From positions 2,852,001 to 2,916,000 of the forward strand of contig NZ_OY780958.1 in NCBI RefSeq assembly GCF_963675985.1: a stretch of 64,000 nucleotides of DNA, read 5' to 3'. Both the position numbers and the translations under genes were made by a program. The notes beneath the pieces are model-generated. The model had not been told where the DNA came from and did not search any database. It worked only from the letters and a program-made list of their open reading frames with translations. Shown piece after piece: positions 17,870-25,792 of the stretch (position 1 is its first letter; each line of letters starts with the position of its first letter). Source of the DNA: an uncultured Roseibium sp. Its GTDB lineage: Bacteria; Pseudomonadota; Alphaproteobacteria; Rhizobiales; Stappiaceae.

Positions 17870-18305
17870 CCCCCCTCTCGCCGACTGATTTGCCAGATTC
17901 CGATCTTTGAGGCTGTCTGCGTCCATGTCGAATACCGGGAAACCTGTACACGGGGCTATTCAGATCGACCAGCTGATGGTCGTTGGTTATTTCCGGGGAG
18001 ATGTCCGAAAACGGTACAGGCTCGATAATGACGGGAATGATGGCCTTCGACCACATTTTGGCAGTGCGGAATTCCGTCATGCACCAGCTCGAATCAAGCC
18101 AGTTTCTCGACAGAAGCAGCATGACGACTTCGCAACGGTTCGCGGCAGCCTTCAACTGCGCCTGCCAACTCGCGCCACCCGTCAGGCCCCTTTCCGGGTC
18201 GAAATCCAGAAAAACATCGTCCCAGCCCCGATCCCGCATCCACTGCTGAATTGCCAGAGCCTTATCGTTATCCGCACTCGAATGACTTATGAAAATTCGG
18301 CTCAA
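17763..18305 (-). CDS. Orphan TIR-domain protein, C-terminus probably damaged
   Basis: 180 aa. Residues 1-115 are a good TIR domain: IFISHSSADNDKALAIQQWM, DVFLDFDPERGLTGGASW, RCEVVMLLLSRNWLDSSWCMTEFRTA with the catalytic-type glutamate, and IPVIIEPVPFSDI...HQLVDL. After about residue 122 the reading turns into arginine/glycine/serine-rich sequence with no family character. An overlapping frame on the same strand (17513-17926) begins exactly there with DMDADSLKDRNLANQSARGG. A frameshift near 17930 is therefore likely, and the effector or partner domain that usually follows such TIRs is lost. It lies about 300 bp upstream of the TIR-WD40 gene on the same strand. Confidence 0.6.
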   Translation of the reverse strand: MSRIFISHSSADNDKALAIQQWMRDRGWDDVFLDFDPERGLTGGASWQAQLKAAANRCEVVMLLLSRNWLDSSWCMTEFRTAKMWSKAIIPVIIEPVPFSDISPEITNDHQLVDLNSPVYRFPGIRHGRRQPQRSESGKSVGERGASHLDRGCSWLGEPYPRKTARFVSGRACSRWWTDR

Positions 18306-18455
18306 ACGAGAAATTCCCTACGGATCTAAAAAAGACGCTGAACAGGAAACTAAAACACGTCAAATGCGAGGTCTAGTAGCGTCGCGGACGGATAAACCGC
18401 ACCTTCCGATGAAACCAAATCGTTCCCAGAACGTTAATTGGGTGGAGGTGCTGTT

Positions 18456-18725
18456 ATGACGAACAAATCGCTGAAACTCTGCGCCGCGACCATTGCCGTC
18501 GCCCTCGGTATGACGGTGAGCGTGACCGCGTCCCTGATTGCCGATGAAGCGGGATCGAAAGAACACGCTGAAAAGGCGGTCGTGACCAATCGCGATGCAA
18601 AAACCGATTTTCGCGCCGAGCTCGACGACGTGAATCGGATGGAGATCCGGTGCGTTTCCCAGGCACAAACAACCACATGCACGGGATGGCCCGTAGCTCA
18701 AGGGTTCCAGGTAAGCGGCCTTTAG
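18456..18725 (+). CDS. Small exported protein, unknown function
   Basis: 89 aa from the ATG at 18456, with GGAGG upstream; an in-frame extension to 18438 is less likely. The N-terminal hydrophobic stretch (LCAATIAVALGMTVSVTASLIA) is a signal peptide or anchor. The remainder is short and charged, with two cysteines (IRCVSQAQTTTCTGW). It is followed within 30 bp by an intrinsic terminator, so it is a single-gene unit. No family recognised. Confidence 0.6.
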   Translation: MTNKSLKLCAATIAVALGMTVSVTASLIADEAGSKEHAEKAVVTNRDAKTDFRAELDDVNRMEIRCVSQAQTTTCTGWPVAQGFQVSGL

Positions 18726-18751
18726 AGCATCGGGACAGCCGATTAAGAAAA

Positions 18752-18780
18752 AGCCCGTCTGCTTTCAGGCGGGTTTTTCT
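18752..18780 (+). terminator. Intrinsic terminator after the small exported protein gene
   Basis: A hairpin with arms CCCGTCTG and CAGGCGGG (one G-T wobble) and a short loop is followed by TTTTTCTTT. It is placed 27 bp after the stop at 18725. Confidence 0.8.
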
Positions 18781-18850
18781 TTGTGCGAATGCGGGTGAAA
18801 TGACCCAGCCTTAGCAGGCAAAGCCTGAAAAACGGAGCAGGTCGATCTGA

Positions 18851-19927
18851 TCAGGACGGTTCGGACGGCACCGTCTCAATATTGGCGATCACCGTGCCGG
18901 CGATGAGAAGTGCGGGCACTGCGATAAAGCCGCCGACCGGACCCCAGAGCCAGATCCAGCCGGCCAAGGCGAGGAACACCAGGAACGGATTGAGCGTCAT
19001 GGTGCGCCCCAGAACATGCGGCGTCACGATCTGGGCTTCCAGCAGGTTTAGGCCCAGATAGGCGAGCGGCGGCAGAAGGATTGCAGGCGCGGTGTCCGCG
19101 GTCGCAAGTCCGACGCCGGTGAGCACCACGGCCATCACTGCAGGGCCGATATAAATCACGTAGTTCAGGACGCCCGCCATCATCCCCCAAAGAAGGGGTG
19201 ACGGTACACCGAGAGCGAACATGACCACCGAGACGGCCAGGCCGAGCGCGATATTGACCAAGGTGATCGACAGCAGATAGCGCGACACCTTGTCTTCCAC
19301 TTCCAGAAAGGTGCCCGCGACGCGCCGGCGCAGGCGCGGGGCAACGCAGCGCGACAGCACCGCGTCGCGGAACTCGTTCCGGGTCGCGATGAAGAAATAC
19401 ATGCTGGCGAGAAACAACACGATCTGCGCCATCAGTGCCGGCGCGAAATAGACGACGCTTTCGACAGCGGACGTGTCGTCGACATTCACCTTCATGCCTG
19501 AATTCTGCCCCATGGCCTGGCGAAGCTGCTCCTGCAGGCCACCAACCGAAGCGAAGATCCCCTTCCAGCTCGTCAGCTCCGACTGCAGCCGCGACCAGAT
19601 CTCCGGAAGTCTGTCCATCCAGTCGGCAAGCGGAACGGCGAAGCCGGTGGCGGCGATGGCGATCAGGGCAAGGAAGATCAGAACCGCGGCAAAGGCCGAC
19701 ACCCATGGCGGAATGCCGAACTGTTCGATCCGGTCGGCCAACGGCCCGAACATCAGCCCGATGACGATCGCCAGGGCGATGGGTGCGAGGATCACCTGCG
19801 CATATTCGAGAACGCCCACCACCGCGATCCCGCCGAGAAGGATGAGCGATACTCTTGCGGCGGTGGCCGTTTGGGTTTCAAAATCAGAACTGGGCAAGAC
19901 CTGACGCGCCTCCCGAGAGGTTTCCAT
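18851..19927 (-). CDS. AI-2E family (PerM-like) membrane transporter
   Basis: 358 aa, typical for the family. There are about eight hydrophobic helices in the usual order: two close to the N-terminus (ARVSLILLGGIAVVGVLEYA and ILAPIALAIVIGLMFGPLA), one after WVSAFAAVL, a soluble region of about 90 residues (LPEIWSRLQSELTSW...), then the C-terminal bundle with SPLLWGMMAGVLNYVIYIGP and LNLLEAQIVTPHVLGRTMTLNPFLVFLAL, which is the diagnostic signature. Members export autoinducer-2-like solutes or act as Na+/H+ antiporters. The substrate cannot be read from the sequence. It stands alone between small stress genes. Confidence 0.88.
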   Translation of the reverse strand: METSREARQVLPSSDFETQTATAARVSLILLGGIAVVGVLEYAQVILAPIALAIVIGLMFGPLADRIEQFGIPPWVSAFAAVLIFLALIAIAATGFAVPLADWMDRLPEIWSRLQSELTSWKGIFASVGGLQEQLRQAMGQNSGMKVNVDDTSAVESVVYFAPALMAQIVLFLASMYFFIATRNEFRDAVLSRCVAPRLRRRVAGTFLEVEDKVSRYLLSITLVNIALGLAVSVVMFALGVPSPLLWGMMAGVLNYVIYIGPAVMAVVLTGVGLATADTAPAILLPPLAYLGLNLLEAQIVTPHVLGRTMTLNPFLVFLALAGWIWLWGPVGGFIAVPALLIAGTVIANIETVPSEPS

Positions 19928-20005
19928 TCATTGGAGAAAACGCCCGAGAGCCGCCAAAGTTCCATGACGCCCGCCAGGACGTTCAATGTCCCAAAGGCGG
20001 ATGCC

Positions 20006-20200
20006 TTACTCGTCCTCGTCGCGCCCTTTGGCGCGGGTGGTTCCTGCAGGTCGTTCGAAAGCGCGTTTCATGTGATCCCGGGTTCCGATATTCCGGGCGA
20101 GATTCCCGCCTGCCCGGCCGCCGTCGAATTCCAGATCTTCGGCGAGGGTCAGGGGGTCCTCCAACTGTTTCTGCCGTTCACCCTTGCTGCGCTCTTGCAT
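20006..20200 (-). CDS. Small hydrophilic stress-type protein, unknown function
   Basis: 64 aa, highly charged, with GTRDHMKRAFERPAGTTRAKGRDED at the C-terminus. This resembles a short alphaproteobacterial family with a GTRDxLKRAxxRPAG motif that often sits near stress genes. An AAGGAG ribosome site precedes the ATG. An EcfG-like promoter with a variant -10 (GGAAC-N16-CATT, 20237-20261) lies upstream on the same strand, so it may belong to the general stress regulon. Molecular function unknown. Confidence 0.6.
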   Translation of the reverse strand: MQERSKGERQKQLEDPLTLAEDLEFDGGRAGGNLARNIGTRDHMKRAFERPAGTTRAKGRDEDE

Positions 20201-20236
20201 GGCTCAAGCTCCTTTTCGGTTAACACCTGTTTTCCA

Positions 20237-20261
20237 AATGCCTGGCAAGCCGAATGGTTCC
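20237..20261 (-). promoter_or_regulatory. Candidate EcfG promoter, variant -10
   Basis: On the minus strand, GGAAC (20257-20261) is separated by 16 bp from CATT (20237-20240). The -35 box is perfect. The -10 differs by one base from CGTT. It points to the 64-aa gene. Confidence 0.4.
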
Positions 20262-20382
20262 CTGCGAAGGGAACGCACGATGAGGATTTCCGCCAAAGGG
20301 AGAGAATGGTTCAACGTCGCAGGTCGCAGGATAGAAAGAAACGGGGTCTCGAACCGGGTCCGCGCAACCGCATGCGGACAAT

Positions 20383-22074
20383 TCAAAGCGGTATGATCAT
20401 CCGGACCGTCATGCCGTTTGGACGGAACGTGCGGTCAATGGTGCCGCCGAGTTCCCCACGGATATTGGCGTCGATCAAACGGGACCCGAAGCCGGTTCCT
20501 TCCGGTTCGCTGATTGTCTCAACAGATGTCTCGATCCAGTCCAGCTGCAATCGCTTCGACTTGCCCGATCCTGTGAACTGCCAGTTTACGAGGAGATCGC
20601 CGTTGTTGGTGGAGATGCCGCCGTACTTGAGTGCGTTGGTGGCCAATTCATGGAAGGTCAGTCCGAGCGCCTGGGTCGTGCGCTCATCAAGCAGGATCTG
20701 CGGACCCGTGATCTTGTCCTGGCTTGTGCTGCTGCCGAAGACCTGTTCGAGTTCCGTGTTGAGAAGCTCGCGCAGATCGGCCCGCCGCCAGTGGGAACGG
20801 GTCAGCATATCCTGCGCGTTCGCCATGGAATTGAGCCGCGCGGAGAACGATTGGGAGAACTCGTCAATCGTTTCCGAATTGGCTGCCGTCTGCCGGGCGA
20901 TTGCCAGAACGCGGGCGATCGAATTCTTGATGCGATGCTTCATCTCCTGAAGCATCAGGTCCTTTTCCTTGGACGATTTCTCCGAGACCCGGCGTAACTC
21001 GTTTGCCGCCGCCACCGACTTCAGCTGGGAGCGGCTCGCCATGGTAAGTGCGACCGCCAGGAGGAGCGAAACGCCTCCGATCAAGATGGTATAGAAATGA
21101 TGTGTCCTGGTCCGGAAGTCAGGCGTCGCCTGCACCTTGAAGGTCCATTGCCGACCGGCCATGTCGACGACCTTCTCTGCGACATGGCCCTCATAGGCGT
21201 TGTCTTTCTCGTACCCGGCGGAGCGGAACAGCAGGCCGCCGGTTTTACCCGTCCTGTCGCCTTCTTTCAGATCATCCGTCGTATCTGATGTTTCTATCTT
21301 GACCGGCAGTTTCGGTGCGGTTTCCAAGGCGGCCTCATGCAGATCTCCCGCCCGAAACGGCGCATAGACGAAGCCGTCCACCCTGCCCGGCGACGCGCCT
21401 AGCGAGAACGGGACGTAGACCAGAAACCCGGCCTGTTTGAGCGAGGTAATTTCCTGAACCAGCTGGATAGGAGCGCTTGCCTTCGGCTCGCCGCTCGCAA
21501 TCGCGGCCTGCATGGCGTGCCTGCGGTGCTCCTCACTGAACATGTCGTAACCGAGCGCCACCCTGTTGCGCGCGTCCGAAGGCTCCAGCAACACGATCGG
21601 CGTACGAAGATCCTGGTCGGTTTCGGGCCAGACTTCACGATCGAGCCCATAGTTTCTTTGCAGATCGCCTGCCGCCTCAGCCTCATTGCCGGTCGTGACC
21701 AAGCGCGCATAGCCGATACCACGGATCCCTTCAAACTCACCTTCCAGATGAAGACCGTCGACAAAACGCGCAAAGGCCCCCCTGTCGGCCTGTCCAGCCT
21801 CGGTACCAAAGGTATGGGCATTGAAGAAGGAATGCGTCGAAATCAGCAGCGTGATGTGCTGGCTCACACGTTCAACAACCCGGTCTACGGCGTCGTTCGC
21901 AAGGTTCTCGAACCGAATACGGTCTGCCGTTTCCTCTGCATTGTAAACGACAGCGGTCATCCCGGCACCTATCATCGCAACAGCGACAAATACGACCGGC
22001 GGCAAATAGCGGATCAATTGGCGACTTTCCTGACTATAATGATCACCTTTACATGTATCATTTTCTTCTGCCAA
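20383..22074 (-). CDS. CHASE-domain sensor histidine kinase of the HWE/HisKA_2 type
   Basis: 563 aa. A first membrane helix (residues 24-46) is followed by an extracytoplasmic CHASE domain to about residue 300 (HSFFNAHTFG, FEGIRGIGYARLV, LLEPSDARNRVALGYDMFSE). A second helix (TILIGGVSLLLAVALTMA) precedes the kinase core with the phospho-acceptor EMKHRIKNSIARVLAIARQ (HRxxN type) and an ATPase domain with HELATNALKYG and GTGFGSRLI. HWE-type kinases of alphaproteobacteria phosphorylate PhyR or related receivers. The gene lies about 430 bp beyond the phyR terminus in the same cluster, so a role in sensing stress for PhyR is likely (inference). The ligand is unknown. Confidence 0.88.
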   Translation of the reverse strand: MAEENDTCKGDHYSQESRQLIRYLPPVVFVAVAMIGAGMTAVVYNAEETADRIRFENLANDAVDRVVERVSQHITLLISTHSFFNAHTFGTEAGQADRGAFARFVDGLHLEGEFEGIRGIGYARLVTTGNEAEAAGDLQRNYGLDREVWPETDQDLRTPIVLLEPSDARNRVALGYDMFSEEHRRHAMQAAIASGEPKASAPIQLVQEITSLKQAGFLVYVPFSLGASPGRVDGFVYAPFRAGDLHEAALETAPKLPVKIETSDTTDDLKEGDRTGKTGGLLFRSAGYEKDNAYEGHVAEKVVDMAGRQWTFKVQATPDFRTRTHHFYTILIGGVSLLLAVALTMASRSQLKSVAAANELRRVSEKSSKEKDLMLQEMKHRIKNSIARVLAIARQTAANSETIDEFSQSFSARLNSMANAQDMLTRSHWRRADLRELLNTELEQVFGSSTSQDKITGPQILLDERTTQALGLTFHELATNALKYGGISTNNGDLLVNWQFTGSGKSKRLQLDWIETSVETISEPEGTGFGSRLIDANIRGELGGTIDRTFRPNGMTVRMIIPL

Positions 22075-22132
22075 TAATTTTCGTCACCAAAATAATTAAA
22101 TCCGACTCCTTTCACCGTTTCCTGAGAAAGAT

Positions 22133-22157
22133 GGAACTTCTGCGCTGCGGGGGCGTT
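22133..22157 (+). promoter_or_regulatory. EcfG-dependent promoter of the csbD-like gene
   Basis: GGAAC (22133-22137), 16-bp spacer, CGTT (22154-22157) matches the alphaproteobacterial general-stress promoter exactly and lies about 50 bp before the CsbD-family start. Confidence 0.8.
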
Positions 22158-22206
22158 TTAATAACAGGAGCACGCGTGTGCTCTTCCTAAAAGACAGGAG
22201 AAAGCC

Positions 22207-22404
22207 ATGAACTGGAATCAAATCGAAGGTAATTGGGACCTCTTCAGGGGCAAGGTTCAGGAAAAGTGGGGCAAGCTCACCGGGGATGATCTCGATGTCG
22301 TTGCCGGCAACCGCAAGCAGCTCGCCGGAAAGATCCAGGAGCGCTATGGAATTGCGCAGGAAGAGGTCGAACGGGAGATCGACGACTGGTTGACCCGACA
22401 CTAA
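22207..22404 (+). CDS. CsbD-family stress protein
   Basis: 65 aa with the family pattern MNWNQIEGNWDLFRGKVQEKWGKLTGDDL followed by GNRKQLAGKIQERYG. It is small, charged and helical. CsbD proteins accumulate under general stress; their biochemical role is unknown. A good ribosome site (CAGGAGAAAGCC before ATG), a perfect EcfG promoter 50 bp upstream and a strong terminator downstream make this a single-gene transcription unit under sigma-EcfG. Confidence 0.93.
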   Translation: MNWNQIEGNWDLFRGKVQEKWGKLTGDDLDVVAGNRKQLAGKIQERYGIAQEEVEREIDDWLTRH

Positions 22405-22438
22405 CCCTTTCGGATCCGTTCCATACGGACTGAATGCG

Positions 22439-22481
22439 AAGCGCCCCGCGCCCGCCATATAAAGGGCGGTGCGGGGCGCTT
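22439..22481 (+). terminator. Intrinsic terminator downstream of csbD-like gene
   Basis: The arms AAGCGCCCCGC and GCGGGGCGCTT pair perfectly, with an inner CCCGCC/GGGCGG extension, and are followed by AATTTT. Confidence 0.8.
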
Positions 22482-22509
22482 AATTTTCCATCATCTCAGT
22501 CGCCGAAAC

Positions 22510-23304
22510 TTAAGCGGCAGCGTCGACAGTTTGATCGAAGAACAGGGCCTGACTGATCAGGGCTTTTACCATTTCCGGGTTGAACGGCTTGGTGATCAGG
22601 AAGGTCGGCTCGGGCCGTTCGCCGGTCAACAGGCGTTCGGGAAATGCGGTGATGAAGATGACCGGGATATCGTTGGCCTGGAGAATGTCCCTTACTGCAT
22701 CGATACCGGAACTGCCATCGGCGAGCTGAATGTCGGCCAGGACCATCTTCGGCTGGGTCCGGTTGAAGAGTTCGACAGCCTCCTTGTGGGTCCGGGCAAT
22801 GCCCGTCACCTGGTGGCCGAGCTCCTGGACGATGTGCTCGATGTCCATCGCGATCAGCGGTTCGTCTTCGATGATCATGATCTCGGTCGCGATCTGACGG
22901 GAAATACCCTCCGCAGCTTCTGTCAGAAGTTCATCGATCCTGTCCGTGGAAACGGATAGGATTTCCCCGGTTTCCGCGTGGGAGAATCCTTCGACCGATG
23001 TCAGCAGAAAAGCCTGGCGGGCCGGCGATGGCAGCATGGCGAGATTGGTGCTCGCGCGCTTTTCCCAAGCATAGGGCGACTCGCTCTCGGGAACATCTAT
23101 TTGTGTGGAACCGTAGAGGGACGCAAACAGTTTATAGACGGAGACACGGTCGCTGCTGGTCTCCGGAAAGCTGCCGACATCCGCAATCAGCGTCTCGAGC
23201 GCGGCTGCGACATAAGCATCACCGGACTTTTGCGTTCCGGTCACTGCCCTGGCGTATCGACGCAGAAAAGGCAGATGTGGCGCAACGCGGGTTGAAAGTG
23301 ACAT
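22510..23304 (-). CDS. phyR: General stress response regulator PhyR (anti-anti-sigma factor)
   Basis: 264 aa from the ATG at 23304, with AAGGAG six bases upstream; a longer frame to 23334 is rejected. Residues 1-125 mimic an ECF sigma factor (sigma-2/sigma-4-like helices: LPFLRRYARAVTGTQ, SPARQAFLLTSVEGFSHAETGEIL). Residues 140-260 are a receiver domain with IMIIEDEPLIAMDIE, phospho-acceptor Asp in MVLADIQLADGS, FITAFPE and the Lys in LITKPF. When phosphorylated, PhyR releases its sigma-like domain to bind NepR and free sigma-EcfG. An EcfG promoter upstream indicates positive autoregulation. It is divergent from nepR-ecfG at 23456. Confidence 0.95.
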   Translation of the reverse strand: MSLSTRVAPHLPFLRRYARAVTGTQKSGDAYVAAALETLIADVGSFPETSSDRVSVYKLFASLYGSTQIDVPESESPYAWEKRASTNLAMLPSPARQAFLLTSVEGFSHAETGEILSVSTDRIDELLTEAAEGISRQIATEIMIIEDEPLIAMDIEHIVQELGHQVTGIARTHKEAVELFNRTQPKMVLADIQLADGSSGIDAVRDILQANDIPVIFITAFPERLLTGERPEPTFLITKPFNPEMVKALISQALFFDQTVDAAA

Positions 23305-23347
23305 GTGTGACTCCTTGTTTGCCCGACCGGGCATTCAACAACAAAGA

Positions 23348-23372
23348 AACGAACGAGAAAAAGAAAAGTTCC
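23348..23372 (-). promoter_or_regulatory. EcfG-dependent promoter of phyR
   Basis: On the minus strand, GGAAC (23368-23372), 16 bp, CGTT (23348-23351), ending about 45 bp before the phyR start. Spacing and both boxes fit the consensus. Confidence 0.75.
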
Positions 23373-23378
23373 ATCCGT

Positions 23379-23407
23379 TTGAACTTTTTTTCGCCATGAC
23401 CGATAAT
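23379..23407 (+). promoter_or_regulatory. Possible housekeeping promoter for nepR-ecfG
   Basis: TTGAAC (23379-23384), 17 bp, GATAAT (23402-23407) resembles a sigma-70 promoter pointing at nepR. No GGAAC/CGTT pair is visible for this direction. Confidence 0.35.
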
Positions 23408-23455
23408 GATGGGATCGATGTATTGGCCTGTCACTAAGGATTGAGCGTTTTCTCC

Positions 23456-23674
23456 ATGAACGGATCGAAAAAACCGGCAGGCCGGCCGTCACACACCCGG
23501 ATGACCTCGGGTTCCTTCCAGAAGACTCAGGAAACAATTACGCTCAAACTGCGTGAATATTACGATGCCGTCGAGGATGAAGGAATTCCCGACCGGTTTC
23601 TCGATCTCCTGGAAAAGCTCGACGAAGCCGAGAAAAAAGCCGAAACAGACGTCGGGGAAGCGGGTCGGGAATGA
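23456..23674 (+). CDS. nepR: Anti-sigma factor NepR (copy 1)
   Basis: 72 aa. The NepR core is present: a long first helix (ITLKLREYYDAVEDEGIPDRFLDLLEKLDEAEKK) with the conserved PDRFxDLLxxLD. A disordered basic N-terminus precedes it. NepR sequesters sigma-EcfG until phosphorylated PhyR displaces it. The ATG at 23456 was chosen; a TTG at 23441 would add five residues. The stop overlaps the ecfG start by 4 bp (ATGA), the usual coupled nepR-ecfG arrangement, and the pair is divergent from phyR. Confidence 0.9.
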   Translation: MNGSKKPAGRPSHTRMTSGSFQKTQETITLKLREYYDAVEDEGIPDRFLDLLEKLDEAEKKAETDVGEAGRE

Positions 23675-24237
23675 CCGGCGCGGGCGACGGCGCCTCACCG
23701 GATTTCAAACGGGATATGCTGGCCCAGTTGCCGGCGTTGCGTGCCTTTGCCGTCTCCTTGTGCGGACGGCACGATCAGGCGGACGATCTCCTGCAGAACA
23801 CCATCCTCAAGGCCTGGTCCAATCAGGAGAGTTTCACCCCCGGCACCAACATGAAAGCCTGGCTGTTCCGGATTCTTCGTAATGACTTCTACAGCGAATT
23901 GCGAATCCGTCGGCGGGAACTCCAGGACAGCGATGGGGAACACTCTGCGCAGCTAGCGGTGCATCCGGGGCAGCATGCCGCGCTCGATCTGAAGGATTTT
24001 GGCCGGGCGCTCGAAGCCCTTCCGTCCGACCACCGCGAAGCGATCATCCTCGTCGGCGCCTCCGGTTTCTCCTACGAGGAAGCCGCAGCCATTTGCGGAT
24101 GCGCGGTCGGCACCTTGAAGAGCCGGGTCAACCGGGCCCGCGCCAGCTTGCGAGACCTCCTGTCCCTTGGGGAGGATGACGACTTCGGACCGGACACCAC
24201 CTTTCCTGCAGGCAGTTCAGGAACGAAGTCCGTTTGA
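23671..24237 (+). CDS. ecfG: ECF sigma factor of the EcfG family (copy 1)
   Basis: 188 aa. Region 2 reads LPALRAFAVSLCGRHDQADDLLQNTILKAWSN...FTPGTNMKAWLFRILRNDFYSELRIRRRE. Region 4 reads LPSDHREAIILVGASGFSYEEAAAICGCAVGTLKSRVNRARASL, both typical for ECF15/EcfG. It drives the general stress regulon from GGAAC-N16/17-CGTT promoters and is held by NepR. It is translationally coupled to nepR. A paralogous pair is encoded at 28988-29763. Confidence 0.94.
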   Translation: MTGAGDGASPDFKRDMLAQLPALRAFAVSLCGRHDQADDLLQNTILKAWSNQESFTPGTNMKAWLFRILRNDFYSELRIRRRELQDSDGEHSAQLAVHPGQHAALDLKDFGRALEALPSDHREAIILVGASGFSYEEAAAICGCAVGTLKSRVNRARASLRDLLSLGEDDDFGPDTTFPAGSSGTKSV

Positions 24238-24319
24238 CGAACTGAGGCGCAACGCCGGCGGATCCGGCGTTGCGCCCTGCTGAAGATTACGACCGGCCCT
24301 GAAGCCGGGTGCCATTCTA

Positions 24320-24832
24320 TCAGTCGGCGGAAATCGCCCGCAACATCCACAGCGCTTTTTCATGGGAGTTGAGGCGTGCCGTCAGCATATCTTCGGTGAC
24401 CACATCGCCCGCTTCGCCCGCCATTTCCGCGGCCTTGCGCATGGTCTTCACGGCTTCGCTGTGATCGGCGATCAGATCCTCGATCATGTCGATCGCCGAT
24501 GTATTTTTCACTTCCGCGACCTTCGGCGCGAACGCGGCCGCATCGCCGAGCCGGACGGGAGCCAGGTGGCCGAGCGCGCGAATTCGTTCCGCGATGATGT
24601 CGGTTGCGGCAAACAGGGCGTTGTAGTGCTCTTCTGTCAACTCGTGCAGCGACTTGAACAGCGGCCCGACCACGTTCCAGTGGTAAAGATGGCTCTTGAT
24701 CGTCAGGCGGTAAGTCGCCGCCAGAATATCGGACAATTCGGCAGAGATCTTGGTGAGGTATTTTTCGTCCAGACCGATGTCGAGTTTTTCGTCATGGGCC
24801 TCAACGTTGAGAACAGCAGAAATACCGGACAT
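24320..24832 (-). CDS. dps: Dps-family DNA-binding ferritin-like protein
   Basis: 170 aa, normal for Dps. The ferroxidase-site signature is seen as TIKSHLYHWNVVGPLFKSLHELTEEHYNALFAATDIIAERI. The C-terminal four-helix bundle contains EDLIADHSEAVKTMRKAAE and DMLTARLNSHEKALWMLRA. Dps oxidises and stores iron and shields DNA under oxidative stress and starvation. It is the last gene of a minus-strand unit (DUF883-like, holin-like, dps) with gaps of 3-6 bp, and should therefore be driven by the EcfG promoter at 25675-25699. Confidence 0.93.
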   Translation of the reverse strand: MSGISAVLNVEAHDEKLDIGLDEKYLTKISAELSDILAATYRLTIKSHLYHWNVVGPLFKSLHELTEEHYNALFAATDIIAERIRALGHLAPVRLGDAAAFAPKVAEVKNTSAIDMIEDLIADHSEAVKTMRKAAEMAGEAGDVVTEDMLTARLNSHEKALWMLRAISAD

Positions 24833-24838
24833 GGATAG

Positions 24839-25282
24839 TTACTCCTTCTTCAATTTGGCGTTCGTCTCCTGGCCTCCGCTCCGCAGGACTGCGAGCAGGG
24901 CCAGACCGCCGATCAGGGAAAATGTCAGTGCGCCCTTCGACTTCATCAGCGTCGGCAAGGCGGACACGGCAGCAGCGGTTGCCAAGGCGCGCCCCCTGTC
25001 GTGACGCTGTGCCCGACGGCGCTCGATCCGGTCGATCACCGCGAAAACGGCTATGAGCAGAGCCGCAACAGCAACCTGAACAGCTGCAATCAGAAAGGCG
25101 GCGTTGACCGCGCCGACGCTTGCAGCAAGATACAGGCCGCCACCGACCAGTGCAGAGACATAGGCGGTCACCAGCAGCAAGCCTGCGAGTGCGTAGACAA
25201 AAGCGTTGCGCTTTGCTCGCCGGACGGCTCGACTGACATCCGTGGACAGCACGGATGTCAGCAGCGGTATCAGCCGATACAT
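24839..25282 (-). CDS. Small membrane protein, phage-holin-superfamily-like
   Basis: 147 aa. Two long hydrophobic helices (AFVYALAGLLLVTAYVSALVGGGLYLAA and AFLIAAVQVAVAALLIAVFAVI) are followed by a basic stretch (DRIERRRAQRHDRGRA) and a third hydrophobic segment near the C-terminus. The pattern resembles the phage-holin/DUF1469-type putative membrane proteins that accompany DUF883 proteins in proteobacterial stress loci. It lies between a DUF883-like gene (4-bp gap) and dps (6-bp gap). Function unknown. Confidence 0.75.
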   Translation of the reverse strand: MYRLIPLLTSVLSTDVSRAVRRAKRNAFVYALAGLLLVTAYVSALVGGGLYLAASVGAVNAAFLIAAVQVAVAALLIAVFAVIDRIERRRAQRHDRGRALATAAAVSALPTLMKSKGALTFSLIGGLALLAVLRSGGQETNAKLKKE

Positions 25283-25286
25283 GGCA

Positions 25287-25643
25287 TCATCGCCGCGACG
25301 ACCACACGGCCGCGATCAGGAAGCCGATACCCGCAGCAATCCCGAGCGACTGAAGCGGCTTGTCCCGGACCCGTGTCGAGATCGCCTCTTCCAGCCCGGA
25401 AAGTTCCTCGCTCAGGCTATCCAGGGTCTCCTGGGATGTTTTCGCAAGGTCTCTTCCGGTCTTGCTCGCTCGCATCTTGACCTCGTCGGTCTTACCCGCT
25501 CCATAACGGGTTATCGACTGGGCCAGTGCAGCGATGTCGCCGCGCAGGCGTTCGATGTTCTGTTCGATGGCCTCTGCATCCTGTGCGGTGCCTGTATCGG
25601 CATCAGCCGAGTTATTGGAAGCCGTTTTTGCTCTGGTAGCCAT
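25287..25643 (-). CDS. DUF883/ElaB-YqjD-like inner-membrane stress protein
   Basis: 118 aa. A hydrophilic helical N-terminus (EQNIERLRGDIAALAQSITRYGA and a long coiled region with SEELSGLEEAI) ends in a C-terminal membrane helix (LGIAAGIGFLIAAVW) with a basic tail. This is the architecture of the ElaB/YqjD/DUF883 family, which tethers ribosomes or forms membrane helical bundles in stationary phase in enterobacteria. It is the first gene of the EcfG-promoted unit that ends in dps. Confidence 0.8.
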   Translation of the reverse strand: MATRAKTASNNSADADTGTAQDAEAIEQNIERLRGDIAALAQSITRYGAGKTDEVKMRASKTGRDLAKTSQETLDSLSEELSGLEEAISTRVRDKPLQSLGIAAGIGFLIAAVWSSRR

Positions 25644-25674
25644 GGGATAACTCTCCTTGATTACATATTAGAAC

Positions 25675-25699
25675 AACGCGCGCGCGCTCAATTCGTTCC
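25675..25699 (-). promoter_or_regulatory. EcfG-dependent promoter of the DUF883-holin-dps unit
   Basis: On the minus strand, GGAAC (25695-25699), 16 bp, CGTT (25675-25678). Perfect boxes, about 30 bp before the first gene. Confidence 0.8.
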
Positions 25700-25792
25700 A
25701 CGAAATATTGAAATTGATGGAGAAAATGCCGGCAGGTGCCGGCATTTTCTGTCGTTCAGAGCGCGCGGTTCCGGCCCCTGAATGTCTGGCGG

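Noticed and set aside
23384..23455. EcfG promoter for nepR copy 1
   Set aside because: No GGAAC with a correctly spaced CGTT in the rightward direction; only a sigma-70-like pair is present.
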